Origin: Funneliformis mosseae
Lineage: Eukaryota > Glomeromycota > Glomeromycetes > Glomerales > Glomeraceae
Assembly (NCBI GenBank): GCA_910592005.1
Contig: CAJVPP010001202.1
Span: 1-21,849 of the forward strand
Direction: 5' to 3'
Length of the DNA stretch: 21,849 nucleotides
A program made the position numbers and the translations under genes. Of this stretch, positions 10,378 to 19,796 are shown piece by piece. The first letter of the stretch is position 1. Each line of letters opens with the position of its first letter. The notes beneath the pieces were generated by a model. That model worked only from the letters and a program-made list of their open reading frames with translations. It ran no database searches and had not been told where the DNA came from.

Positions 10378-10820
10378 TGTAGCGGTTCAAATACATGTAT
10401 AGTCTCATATAAAGCTATTATAATTAGTTTTATAATAAACCTTCTATTACATTTGATATTTTTAACCTTTCACAACTTTGTATCCTTCTCATCATTTTTC
10501 ATTCCGAATCTGCAAAAACATTCTAAATCACCGTCTCTTTCATGAAAGAATTTGATTTTCTTAAAAATAACTTAAGCAAGCATATAGTAAGCTTTTTTAA
10601 CTGCTTCTCTATAGGGAAAATTTTTTTTCTTGAGCAATTTAAAAAAAAGCGTTCTATTTTTATTTCCTTCAAGTTATTATGTATCTGTTTGTGTTTTTGG
10701 TATTACTTAAAAGTTAATATAACATGATTTCTCGATTTCGAATTTCTTAATGGTAAATGACTAAGCCTACCATTTGAAAAGAGCACGTGAAATACATGCT
10801 CAAAATTAATAAAAAGAAAA
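10378..10820. other. Spacer between MFS pseudogene and a plus-strand ORF relic
   Basis: No intact gene is seen. On the minus strand a Lys/Leu/Ile-rich reading (for example KQLKKLTICLLKLFLRKSNS, about 10540-10600) might be the eroded start of the MFS gene, but it does not match a known motif. Short ATG ORFs on the + strand lack any recognisable feature. A CACGTG palindrome lies at 10784-10789, just upstream of the next ORF relic. Confidence 0.35.
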
Positions 10821-11330
10821 ATGAAAAAAAGAACAGAAAGACAATGTCTTCTTCATGCAGCAATTGAACAATAGTTGGAAACTGAAGTCAAACCATCTCA
10901 GCATTTACTAAACAAAATGCACTACTCCAAAGGTTCTTAAAAAGGATGAATAATATCACTATATTTGCAAAATAACGCATTATCACCTATTGAAGAAACT
11001 TTTTATAAAGATCTATATTAGAAAGTTCGAGAGTTAGATCATAAAAATAAAAATGAGCAACTAATCTGTAAAACTCAATCTTTAGGATCAATAACATGAA
11101 TTTAAAAGATCAAAAGAAACATCATATTTTAACAATTCACTTACTAATTCAAAAATATTACCAAATGTATTTAAAAAATATATTAAATTATTATTTAAAG
11201 AAAATAAGAAACAATTTTCAGCAAATACAATTTGAATAGCAATACAAATAACACAAATTGGATAGATTTTATGCAATCAGCAATAGAATGTATAAAGTTA
11301 TTTTATAAATTTTTAATTGAAAAGTCGTCT
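10821..11330 (+). pseudogene. Broken ORF of unidentified, probably repeat-derived, family
   Basis: From an ATG at 10821 the + strand reads MKKRTERQCLLHAAIEQ, a TAG, then LETEVKPSQHLLNKMHYSKG. It continues through further stops to PIEETFYKDLY and KNEQLICKTQSLG (to about 11090). It then shifts frame to HEFKRSKETSYFNNSLTNSK and ILPNVFKKYIKLLFKENKKQ, ending near ITQIG (about 11263) with weak signal beyond. Stops again sit at likely Gln codons. The charged, helical composition with spaced basic residues fits a TE-encoded or lineage-specific protein. I recall similar repeated proteins in Glomeromycotina but cannot name the domain. It sits at the right edge of the GC-richer island, opposite in orientation to the F-box gene. 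Confidence 0.45.
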
Positions 11331-11599
11331 AAAATATAATTATTTTAGTTATATAATATAAAGATATCTTAACTTTTCAAATAGATTCACATCTTTTAGA
11401 AATAAGGAATGCTAATAGCTATGGTATAATAATGAATGAATTAAAATATAATAAAATTAAAAATTTTTTAATTTGTTTTATATTTTGAAGTATGATTCAA
11501 AATAAATTACTTTGTTTGTTTTTATTATTTCTCTAATATTTGATAATTTTTCTATAATTTTATTAATCAAATTTTTATTTTTTTGATTAGCATGATTAT

Positions 11600-12420
11600 T
11601 AAAGAATAATTTTATTTTTCATCTATATATTAGTAAATAAAAGATATCATTTTGATAGTAAATTGTTGAATAGTTTGATATATAAATAATATAGAAACTA
11701 TATGTAATCTCATTCAGTTTATTCTTTAATAATTTTAACTAAGAAATTCTTTTAAGATTTTATTAAACCTTTTAATATATTTATTTATTTGTAAATAATA
11801 TAATATAAAGTTATGATACTTGATTTCAATTTTATCTATTAATTTTTTTATCATAACATTATTAAAATATATACCTTAATCAGATAAAACATCTGTGTCT
11901 ACAAATAATTTCTTCATAAACAAAAAGAGTAACTTGACTAGCAGTAACTTTAATAATAACTCTTACTTTTATAAATATATCTATAATTATAATAATATAT
12001 TTATTTTCTTAAGGCATTATAAGTAAAAGTTTAATAAAGTCAATTCTTATTTGATATAAAAGACTGTAAGTAGAATAGAATGTGTTTATTATTTTTACTT
12101 GATTCTTCTCTTTATTGATAGAAATCACATGTTTTTAATATTTTCATATGTTTGTAATCAATAATATCATGTTCTAATTTTATTAAACATAATTTCTATC
12201 CAAGGTGTTTTGATTTTAAATTATTATTTATCATATAAAGAATAGGTTCTAATTCATATTATTTAAGGATTTATAATTTATAATAAATATCTAAGTTTTT
12301 TTTTGTCAAATTAATGTAACTTTGAGTTTTGAATTATAAAGAATTTATAATATTGATAAATCTCTTCTTTTTTTTTTTATTTATTTAAAGATAATTAGAG
12401 TATTTATTATATGTTAAATA
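11600..12420 (-). pseudogene. Ty3/gypsy integrase relic
   Basis: On the minus strand, from about 12265 downward, YELEPILYM and KSKHLG, then HDIIDYKHMKILKTCDFYQ, correspond to the HHCC zinc-binding region; the usual W-P-x-M-Y is degraded. Then KYIIIIIDIFIKVRVIIK covers the first catalytic Asp region (I-I-x-I-D), and TLFVYEEIICRHRC matches the conserved stretch before the second Asp. KYHNFILYYLQINKYIKRFN is the decayed form of the region that normally reads H-P-Q-T-N-G-x-x-E-R-x-N. Weak C-terminal similarity runs on to about 11600. Stops and substitutions rule out function. Sequence upstream to about 12420 resembles the linker before the zinc finger. Confidence 0.75.
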
Positions 12421-14256
12421 TTATTGAATTTTAAAATATTATTATATATTCATATTGAATAATTAAACTATAAATTATATTGTTTAAATTTTCACTCATT
12501 CAATTATACTAATAATAAAATTTATGAAACTTTACTCTATAATGCTATTCAATTAAGTATTATTTTTTTTAAAAAATATATAAAAATATGAGATAAAGTA
12601 ATAATTTTAATAAAATATAATAAATGCTATAATTTAATAAAGTATAATTAAATTTTAATTAAAGGTAATAATTTGACTATTAAGAGAAGTAATAATAAGT
12701 TCATAATTATTAAATAATTTGTCTAATTTTTCTTATGTTTATTTATCTATACTTTAAAAATTATATGTTATTCAATAAATATTATTTATTATTATTGTAC
12801 TTTTTTTAATATATTTTAAAAAACTTTATTGACTAAAACTTCTAATTTTATGTTAGAATGAATTTATTCTAATCTGTATCTAATAATGCAGCTATATTCT
12901 AATTTTATTATAATAATTTTATCATAAAAAATATAATAAAATAATTTTACCTAATTTTAATCAAAGTATTATTTTTCATTTATTTGAATAGTAATTTATT
13001 TAAATTTAGTAACTTGTAAATAAATATTATACATATCCTATCTTTAATTAAGTTCTTTTGTCGATAATAGATTTATTTTCTTCTGAACTATAATAAGATT
13101 TAGAATTACTATTACTATATAAATATTTATATATATTTTCTTCAATTGACTCTAATGGTAAATAACTTTCTTCATTAATATAATCAGAAAATCTTTATTA
13201 CATTTATATAAGATATTTTTACTTATACAATAAAAATAATTTTTATAATACTAATAAAAATAGTAATTATAAATAAGTAAACTTTCTATAGTTTTAATTA
13301 TTAACCAATCTATTTAATATTACTTGATTTTACATCTAGATATATTGAATACTGAGAAATATACATCAAAAATCATCAGATACTTAAAAATTAAAAATTG
13401 ATAAAAGAAACTATTTTAAATTAAACCTTTTATTTTATTAATTAAATCACCTTTTATACAATAAATTAAGTTATATATAATAATAAAATACATATATAAT
13501 ATATTAAAATTTTTATAAATATACAATCAATAATAAATTTTATATTCAGTATTTTATGTGATATTTTTATGTATTAATACAAGTTTTCAATTATAATTAA
13601 ATATAAAATATTTTATTTATTAAACTTGCTTTTCATATTAATAAATATATTTTTAAAATATTATACTAATTATATTTATATTTGTGAAAAATTAATTGAT
13701 AAAGTATAAAATTTTGGTAAAATTTTAAAAAAGATAATATTTTATATAACTTATAATTAATATTAATTTGATTTTTTATATATAAATAAACTTAATTAAA
13801 ATTTATTAAAAAAAAAAAAAGTTTTTTAATATAATAAATAAGTTAAACTATAAAATATGATAGACTAAAGCTAATATTTATTATAATTAAAATCTTATAT
13901 TAATAATAAAATATTATATTAAATATATAATATAAATTTTATTACTGATTAGATATCTATAAAAATTTTAACACATATATATTTTATTATGACATATATC
14001 TTTACTTATTTCATAAAATTAATTTAATTAATAAAATAAATAGTTTAATTTAAAAGAACTTTTTTCTGTCAATTTTCTAATTTTAAATACCTGGTGAATT
14101 TTTATATCTTATTATATTTAACTTAAATCTATCTTGGTTGAATATCATTTTATTAACTGAATCATAACTTTCAATCATATTAATAAATATTAATCTAGAA
14201 AAGATATTAGTATTTTAGTATTTATTTCTAATTTTGTATTTAATTGTAAAATTGTA
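12421..14256. other. AT-rich remainder of the retrotransposon, no clear domain
   Basis: This stretch lies between the integrase relic and the left end of the pogo element. Minus-strand sequence at about 13050-13190 is open for some 45 codons and Glu/Ser/Tyr-rich (EESYLPLESIEENIYKYLYS), so it may be a spacer region of the same polyprotein. Elsewhere I see only AT-rich sequence with dense stops. Confidence 0.4.
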
Positions 14257-14523
14257 TAGTCAACTCTTTATAAATGCATCACATATAAATGCATATTCTT
14301 TTTAAATGTATGCATTTATTTGATTCTAAATTTGAAACTTAATGTTAAATGCACATCCTTTATATATACATTGTGTAATAATTTTAAAAATCCCATTTAT
14401 AATGGTAATAATCTCCCTAAATGCACTTACGTGACTTTAAATAATTTTTACGTGATGTACTATAGTTTTTATAGACACATTATTATAAGAATTTTATCTT
14501 TTTTTAATAAAAAATAAGTCAAG

Positions 14524-16195
14524 ATGCTTCTTAAAACTCCCAAAAAAAAGTCACTCTAACAGATGCTTAAAAATATAAAATTTGTTTTTATGCTAATAAT
14601 AATAAAAAGACTCAAGTTTAATATGCAGATTGGGTTGAAGAAAAGTGGAGAGTTAGAGTTAACAAAATTATTATAATACAAATTTTACAAACTAAAGAAA
14701 AAAGACTTATTACTAAAGTTATTCACCCAGAATAAAAGTGTCACAAATCTGTTAACTTTCCAGAACTTGAATTTATTCTCAAAGAGTTTGTATTAAATTA
14801 TCAGCACTGAACAATCCTTAGTGATGTAATATTAGTTGAAAAGGCAAAGTTATTAGTAAATGGGTTGGAAATTTCTGAAAATACATTACAATTTTCTTCT
14901 GATTGGCTTTAGGGATAAATATGATAGGATCTGTTAAGAAAAACTTCAAGGAGAAGTAGCATTAGCTAATAAAATTGCTATTACAGAAGCTTTACTATTA
15001 TTATGTAATAAATGTGCTAATTACCCTCTTGAATAAATCTATAATATAGATGAAACTAGGCTATTTTATTGGTATACTTAATTTTTTTAGTAATTTTTAT
15101 CTGAGGCGGGTATATTAAGTGAATAAAAATTAAAATATGATTTTAATTATTTATTTAATTTTATTATTTCTGCAGATTAAAACCAGATCAAATGTTAGTT
15201 ACAAAATATCTGTCTGGATGTAAAAAAGTAAGAAATGCCTTTCTATAGCTTTGTATTCTAATACTAATAGATTGCATAAATTACTCCTTTAATAATTGGC
15301 AAATATGCAAATCTAAGATGTTTTAAAAATGTCAACATTTACAACTTACCCATGATATATCAAAATAATACTAAGGATTAAATGCTTATAACAATTTTTT
15401 AAGAATGACTTTGTGAATTTAATCGTAAAGTTATACTAAAACATGAAAGTTGACGCGTTTTATTATTACTTGATAATTGTACAAGTTACAAGGTGGAAAA
15501 TCTTACTCTTTTACTTGTTGAAGTTCATTTTTTACCTCTAAATATAATATAAAAATTTAGCCAATAGATGCTAGGATTATAATATCTTTTAAAAAATACT
15601 ATCATTATTATCATATCTAGTAAATAACTTATAGTACTTTATTTACACTTTATTTTATTGAATAATTTATTTTTTTTATTTAGCTGATTATTAGAACAAG
15701 TTAAAATCAGATAAAACATACAAGATCTAAAAATAGATATTTTGCAAGCCATTCAGTATATTATTTCAGATTAAAATGAAGTTATAGTTAAAACAATCAT
15801 AATGAAAATAATAATCAGATTATTAATAAACTTTTTAAAACAATTTAAGCCCTCAATCTTTCTAATACAATACCAGTAATGAATTCCTTAATTTTCTTGA
15901 AGAAGATGTTACATATAAAATTTTTGAAGATGATTAAATTATTATAGATCTTGTGTATATTTTTAAAAATTCTGATAAAAATTCTGATAATTTGAATAAA
16001 ATAGATAATAGTGATGAGATAGTAATTATAAACTTTAATGTAGCATTAAAGAACTTAAAAATTGTGAATATGTTTTTATTTTAACAAGAAAATACTAATA
16101 AATATATCAAATTAATAGATAAAATTGAAAATTTTATTAGAAAAAAACAGATACATATGATACAGTAAACTACAATTGATCAATATTTTAATTAA
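14524..16195 (+). pseudogene. pogo/Tigger transposase (CENP-B-like HTH plus DDE_1), inactivated
   Basis: The reading starts at ATG 14524 with MLLKTPKKKSL, then TAA. A basic N-terminus with helix-turn-helix character follows (ADWVEEKWRV; KEKRLITKVIHPE). Next come TILSDVILVEKAKLLVNGLE and ENTLQFSSDWL, typical of the CENP-B-type DNA-binding region. The catalytic domain keeps all three Asp codons: IYNIDETRLFY (Asp at 15049-15051), LLLLDNCTSYKVE (Asp at 15472-15474) and PIDARIIISF (Asp at 15567-15569). The C-terminus ends in TTIDQYFN and a TAA at 16193-16195. At least ten stops and several frameshifts interrupt it. Most stops are TAA/TAG where Gln is expected, and one is TGA where Arg is expected at the intron junction. 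Normal length would be about 500 residues, which this span matches. Confidence 0.82.
15072..15175 (+). other. Relic intron in the pogo transposase
   Basis: Coding similarity breaks after DETRLFY and resumes with LKPDQMLVTKYLSGCKK. The gap of 104 bases begins GTATACTT and ends in TTTCTGCAG. Splicing would join TG to A, giving TGA where family members normally have an Arg codon (CGA), so the exon junction carries a C-to-T mutation. An intron inside the transposase shows that this copy moved as DNA. Confidence 0.65.
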
Positions 16196-16559
16196 TAATT
16201 GTCATATAATAAATAATCATTTAATATATAATATAATATATTTCTTTTATAATATTTACATTTTTTATAATATTAAATTTTGAAAAAAAAATTTTTTTTA
16301 TAAATACATACTCTTTATAAATGCATTCTTATAGCCAGTCCTAAGGGGATGCATTTATAAAAAGTTGATTGTATCTTTATAAGAATAAGTCTATCTAGCT
16401 ATTTGTCTTTAAAGATATTTAATTATTAATAGTCATCTAAAAGTAGAATAGTTAGTAATTATCTTAAATAATTTATAATATAATATTACATAAAAGAAGA
16501 TATAGATAATAATGATCAAAAGGTTAACATTAATCACTAAGAAGTCATATATATCTAAT

Positions 16560-16705
16560 ACATTTTCTATATCATCTATGACATATATTTCTTTTATATA
16601 ATATATTTTATTTATTTATTTTATTTTATTTATATTATATATTTATTTTATTATATTTATCTTATATATTATATTTATTTATTTTATTTCTTCAATAACT
16701 TTATG
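16560..16705. repeat. Low-complexity TTTA/TATA tract
   Basis: A nearly pure run of TTTAT, TATATTTA and related short words, with no coding signal on either strand. It lies between the pogo element and the RNase H relic. Confidence 0.6.
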
Positions 16706-16769
16706 TATTTTATTTTATATAAATAGAATGATATTTTTTAGCTTAGCGATGTATCTGATAAGTAATTTT

Positions 16770-17565
16770 TATAAAATAGTTTACTTTAATTTCTTTAATA
16801 TACTTATATAGTATAGAGCACTAACTGAAGTAGTACTCATTTATTATTATTATTAAATAAACTATCAACTAATTGACACTCTTTTAAAACTAATTATAAA
16901 ATAAACCTTTTACTTACTATTTAAAAATATTGTTTTACTTATTATTTATAAGTATTTTAAAGAAATGATTGTAACAATAAATAATATTTAAAGTATTTAA
17001 TTATTTCATATTATAACTAAACATTTTTTTTTATAATAGTGTATATTAATTTTAAATTGAATAATTTTTGACTAGTAAAAGTAATAGAATATTCTATATC
17101 TTAATCATTCTTTTAAGTGAGAATAGCATTTAATTCTTTATTTGAGATATTTATTTGTAATATAAAAATTTTTTAGATCAGATTAAGTTAAAATAGGAGC
17201 TATAAATAATTTTTGTTTTAAAATATCAAATAAATTTTAATATTGATTAATCTAATTCTATTCTTTATTCTTTTTGATTATATTATATAAAAATCTTGTA
17301 ATTTTAATAAAATTTTAAATAAATATCTATAATAAGAAAATAATCTAAAATTATTTTAATTTCTTTGATATTTAGGTATAATAAGTTTATTATAGTTTGT
17401 AACTTTTTAAAATCTGATTTTATATTATTATTTTCTATAATATATCCTAAGTATTTTATCAAAAATCATTTTATAAACTTATTATTATTTATTATTTAAT
17501 CTTTATTTAAATTTATTTAATATTTTAAATTTTTGCTTAATTTGCAAATAATTAGGCTACTTACT
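16770..17565 (-). pseudogene. Ty3/gypsy reverse-transcriptase end and RNase H relic
   Basis: Reading the minus strand from about 17565 downward gives KLSKNLKY and INLNKD, then LGYIIENNNIKSDFKKLQTI, the conserved F-L-G-H/Y-x-I block after the RT palm. NIKEIKIILDYFLIIDIYLK (normally L-R-S-F-L-G-x-x-x-Y-Y-R) and KTKIIYSSYFNLI (normally K-L-x-x-A-P-V-L) follow. RNase H signal is seen in the A-I-L-T-region reading and in CLVII followed by a TGA where Trp is expected (about 17005-17030). Weak similarity continues to about 16770. The palm with YxDD and the protease are not present upstream, because Gag begins almost at once. The relic is non-functional. Confidence 0.68.
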
Positions 17566-17579
17566 ATTAAAAAAAGTTA

Positions 17580-18030
17580 ATTTGATTGGTTATTATTTGT
17601 TATTATTAGATAGATTAGGTCATAAGAAATCCAGTTTCTATTTTTTTAACTTTTTGAATAATAGTATCTAATGCATTAGAATTATGTCTTATAATTATAA
17701 TCATTAATTGTGGTTATAATCCTTGTATGAATTTCTGATTTTATAATCTTATCTAAAGTTTTTATTAAAATCAATTCTACTCATTAAAGATTTAAATTTT
17801 AGAGCATATTTATTAACTATTTGATTAAGTAATTATTAAAGTATTTTTTAATTCTGTTATTTACTTATTTTCATAATAATGTTTACAAATTGTCAAGTAA
17901 ATCTAACTATAAAATTAATTAAATTAATTTGACTTTTTATGTTATTTCAGTTAATGATATTTATATAATCTTCTTCATACTATTTAGTAGCTATCTGATA
18001 TTTTCAATTATCTTGCTATTAATTTGCAGT
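17580..18030 (-). pseudogene. Ty3/gypsy Gag relic (retrotransposon gag domain)
   Basis: On the minus strand a Tyr/Glu-rich piece (YEEDYINIIN, about 17985-17950) and INLINFIVRFT (about 17930-17895) match the W-x-x-F...F-x-x-F region of the gag domain. NKYALKFKSLMSRIDFNKN (about 17820-17765) corresponds to the conserved E-Y-A-x-x-F-x-x-L-x-x-R segment. NALDTIIQKVKKIETGFLMT (about 17680-17620) matches the A-x-x-x-A-x-x-x-E region. No zinc knuckle is visible before the signal ends at about 17580, where RT-like sequence starts almost immediately. This supports an internal deletion. Confidence 0.65.
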
Positions 18031-18349
18031 AGTAGCTTATTTAAAAACACTAATTTATTTAAATAGATTTTATAATCTCAACTATAAAAATTATTAAGTT
18101 TTATAATATTTAATTTTTTATTTACTACTTGTAACATTAATAGAATTTTTTAGAATTAAATCTTAAAAAGTAATTATTATTTATTGTAGTAATACAACTA
18201 ATAATACTAGGTAAACTAAAATATTTAGTTATATGACGAAACTGAAATTATTTAGTTTTTAATAATTAAAAAGCTGAAATGATAAAATTTTATTTTCATA
18301 GATTTTTTATAGATTTTAACTTATAATTTTAATATTTTATTTAAATAAA
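18031..18349. other. AT-rich sequence upstream of Gag; LTR not identified
   Basis: The 5' LTR and leader of the minus-strand retrotransposon would be expected here. I compared it by eye with 11280-11600 and saw no convincing long match, and no clear tRNA-complementary primer site. It may simply be eroded. Confidence 0.35.
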
Positions 18350-18406
18350 TACAGTCAACTTTTGTTATAATGAACTCTATATTCTAAATCTCAACTTTGC
18401 TATAAG

Positions 18407-18414
18407 GTTATAAT
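18407..18414. repeat. 8-bp target-site duplication, left copy (GTTATAAT)
   Basis: GTTATAAT here is repeated exactly at 19652-19659 on the other side of the 1237-bp insert, and occurs once in the uninterrupted MITE copy A as GTTATAGT at 970-977. The sequence fits the nTnnnnAn preference described for hAT transposases. Confidence 0.9.
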
Positions 18415-18576
18415 TAGAGTTTTAGATGAGTCGAGTTAACTCATGAGTCAGATAAACTAAGTCGAGTTTAAATCAAGTTGAGTTTATATTTTTTCAACTT
18501 GATGATTTGCGAATCAAGTCAAATTTAAGTTGAGTTAAATATTTAACTTGACTTAATTTAAACTCGACTTGATTCA

Positions 18577-18716
18577 AGTTAACTTGAGTTAACTTGAGTT
18601 AACTTGAAATAGTCTGATCCTAGTCTGATCCTGAAACTATTAGTCTATAGGACTTGGATCCTAGAACTGGATTTTAAAACCAGGTCCTGAAACTGCAGTT
18701 CTAGGACTGCAGTCTT
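18577..18716. repeat. Short tandem repeats and clustered palindromes inside the hAT-like element
   Basis: Three exact AGTTAACTTG units are followed by AGTCTGATCCT twice. Next come overlapping palindromes: TTTTAAAA flanked by CTGGA/CCAG, AACTGCAGTT and GACTGCAGTC, the last two joined through CTAGGAC/GTCCTGA-type arms. The block could fold into a branched structure. GC is much higher than in the surroundings. Confidence 0.65.
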
Positions 18717-18719
18717 ATA

Positions 18720-19405
18720 GAAAAATAATTATTCAAAAAGAATGATAAAAAATCGTTTGACTTGAATAATAAAAAAATCATTCAAGAAGAACAATGAGAA
18801 ATTATTCAAGAAGAACAATGAAAAATCATTTAACTTGAACAATAAAAAAATCATTCAAGAAGAATGATAAGAAATTGTTTAACTTAAATAATAAAAAAAT
18901 CATTTAAGAAGAATGATGAGAAATCGTTTGACTTGAATGATAAAAAAATTGTTCAAGAAAAACGATGAGAAATTGTTTAAGAAGAACAATAAAAAAATTG
19001 TTCAAGAAGAATAATGAGAAATCATTTGACTTAAACGATAAAAAAATTATTCAAGAAGAATAATGACAAATCATTCATTTAAGAAGAATGATAACAAATC
19101 GTTTGATTTGAACGATAAAAAAGATCATTCAAGAAGAATGATGACCTGAATCGTTCGACTTAAATAATAAAAAAGATCATTCAAGAAGAACAATGAGAAA
19201 TCATTTGACTTGAATAATAAAAAAAATTGTTCAAGAAGAACAATAACCTAAATTATTCAACTTGAATGATAAAAAAAATTGTTTAAAAAGAATGATGATT
19301 TAAATTATTCGACTTAAACAATAAAAAAAATCGTTTAAGAAAAATGATGACCTGAATTGTTCAACTTGAACGATAAAAAAATTGTTCAAGAAGAATGATA
19401 ATGAA
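18720..19405. repeat. Hairpin minisatellite, ~49-52-bp unit, about 13 copies
   Basis: Each unit starts with an A-run, then an interrupted palindrome such as TCATTCAAGAAGAATGA, then a GAGAAA or GACCTGA spacer, then a second interrupted palindrome such as TCGTTTGACTTGAACGA. Successive A-runs are about 49 bases apart (for example 18841 and 18890). Two copies carry small extra or exchanged segments (around 18781-18840 and 19060-19090). The variable positions fall mainly at ancestral CG sites, which now read CG, CA, TG or TA. Confidence 0.85.
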
Positions 19406-19796
19406 TCGTTTGTTTCTTTTCCCCCTCCCCCTTCTCTGATCTTTTCATTTTTTTTTATTATTTTTTTTTCAAATCAAATCAACTTAAAATTGAGTCAAAT
19501 CAAATTGAGTCAAGTTTAAAATTTATATAACTCAAATCAAATCAAATTGGAAGATTTTATAAAATAAATTTGACTCAACTCAACTTAAAAAAAAAGAGTC
19601 GAATAGAGTTGATCTTTAAACTTGACTTGATTTGACTCATTTAGAACTCTAGTTATAATGAAAATTTTAAAAGATTTGATTAGCCAATTTGCTATAATAA
19701 GAGTATTTTTATTATATTTGTTCAAAAAATTTATTGTATCAAGAGTTCGCTATATTAAGAGTTGACTATAATATTTATTATATTTTATTTATTATA

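Larger units (their letters stand above)
14257..16371 (+). mobile_element. pogo/Tigger-type DNA transposon, full length but dead
   Basis: The element is bounded by TA at 14255-14256 and 16372-16373. The left terminus is TAGTCAACTCTTTATAAATG. The right terminus, reverse-complemented, is CAATCAACTTTTTATAAATG, and the match extends through GCATC. Extra copies of the TTTATAAATGCAT motif lie just inside both ends (around 14283-14293 and 16311-16327), a likely set of transposase-binding sites. The interior carries one transposase pseudogene in the + direction. The element interrupts the minus-strand Ty3/gypsy relic, so it is the younger of the two. Its TIR core (AGTCAACT) is shared with the 172-bp MITE family at 915 and 18352, which suggests that related transposases mobilised those MITEs. 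Confidence 0.85.
11600..18030 (-). mobile_element. Fragmented Ty3/gypsy LTR retrotransposon
   Basis: Three minus-strand relics lie in Ty3/gypsy order: Gag (17580-18030), RT end plus RNase H (16770-17565) and integrase (11600-12420). Integrase lying after RNase H is what separates Ty3/gypsy from Ty1/copia. Protease and most of the RT, including the YxDD box, are missing between Gag and the RT thumb. A pogo-type DNA transposon (14257-16371) is inserted between RNase H and integrase. I could not find matching LTRs or a primer-binding site, so the true outer limits are unknown. Confidence 0.72.
18415..19651. mobile_element. hAT-like non-autonomous element, 1237 bp, with internal minisatellite
   Basis: The termini are TAGAGTTTTAGATGAGTC and, reverse-complemented, TAGAGTTCTAAATGAGTC. 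TAGAG fits the YARNG terminal consensus of hAT elements, and the 8-bp duplication fits the superfamily. The interior has no ORF. In order it contains GAGTCGAGTT-type repeats near the left end, three tandem AGTTAACTTG units (18577-18606), a cluster of palindromes (to about 18716), the ~50-bp minisatellite, a C-rich tract (about 19420-19433) and GAGTC-type repeats at the right end. The last 106 bases match the inverted partial copy at 21744-21849 without gaps. The subfamily is unknown. Confidence 0.82.
18352..19768. mobile_element. Tc1/pogo-type MITE (copy B), split by a hAT-like insertion
   Basis: The left part (18352-18414) begins CAGTCAACTTTTGTTATAAT. The right part (19652-19768) ends AAGAGTTGACTA. 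TA flanks both ends (18350-18351 and 19769-19770). Removing the insertion and one target copy gives an element of about 172 bp that aligns along its length with copy A at 915-1086. Shared blocks include ACTATAAGGTTATA, GATTTGATTAxCCAATT and TAATAAGAGTATTTTTATTA. There is no coding capacity. Confidence 0.85.

Noticed and set aside
10196..10402. 68-codon plus-strand ORF
   Set aside because: It lies antisense to the MFS TM3-TM4 relic, which gives a far better family match on the minus strand.
10345..10727. Two short plus-strand ORFs (10345-10545, 10542-10727)
   Set aside because: They have low-complexity hydrophobic composition, no motif and no supporting context; probably chance.
11088..11276. 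62-codon minus-strand ORF
   Set aside because: It is the complement of the plus-strand relic at 10821-11330, which reads as a more convincing protein.
11280..11600. 3' LTR of the gypsy element matching 18031-18349
   Set aside because: By eye there is no sustained identity between the two regions and no TG...CA ends.
14320..14517. 65-codon plus-strand ORF inside the left end of the pogo element
   Set aside because: It lies before the transposase ATG in the subterminal region, with no similarity or motif; probably chance.
18720..19405. CRISPR-like array
   Set aside because: The units are contiguous degenerate tandem repeats with no unique spacers, in a eukaryotic TE.
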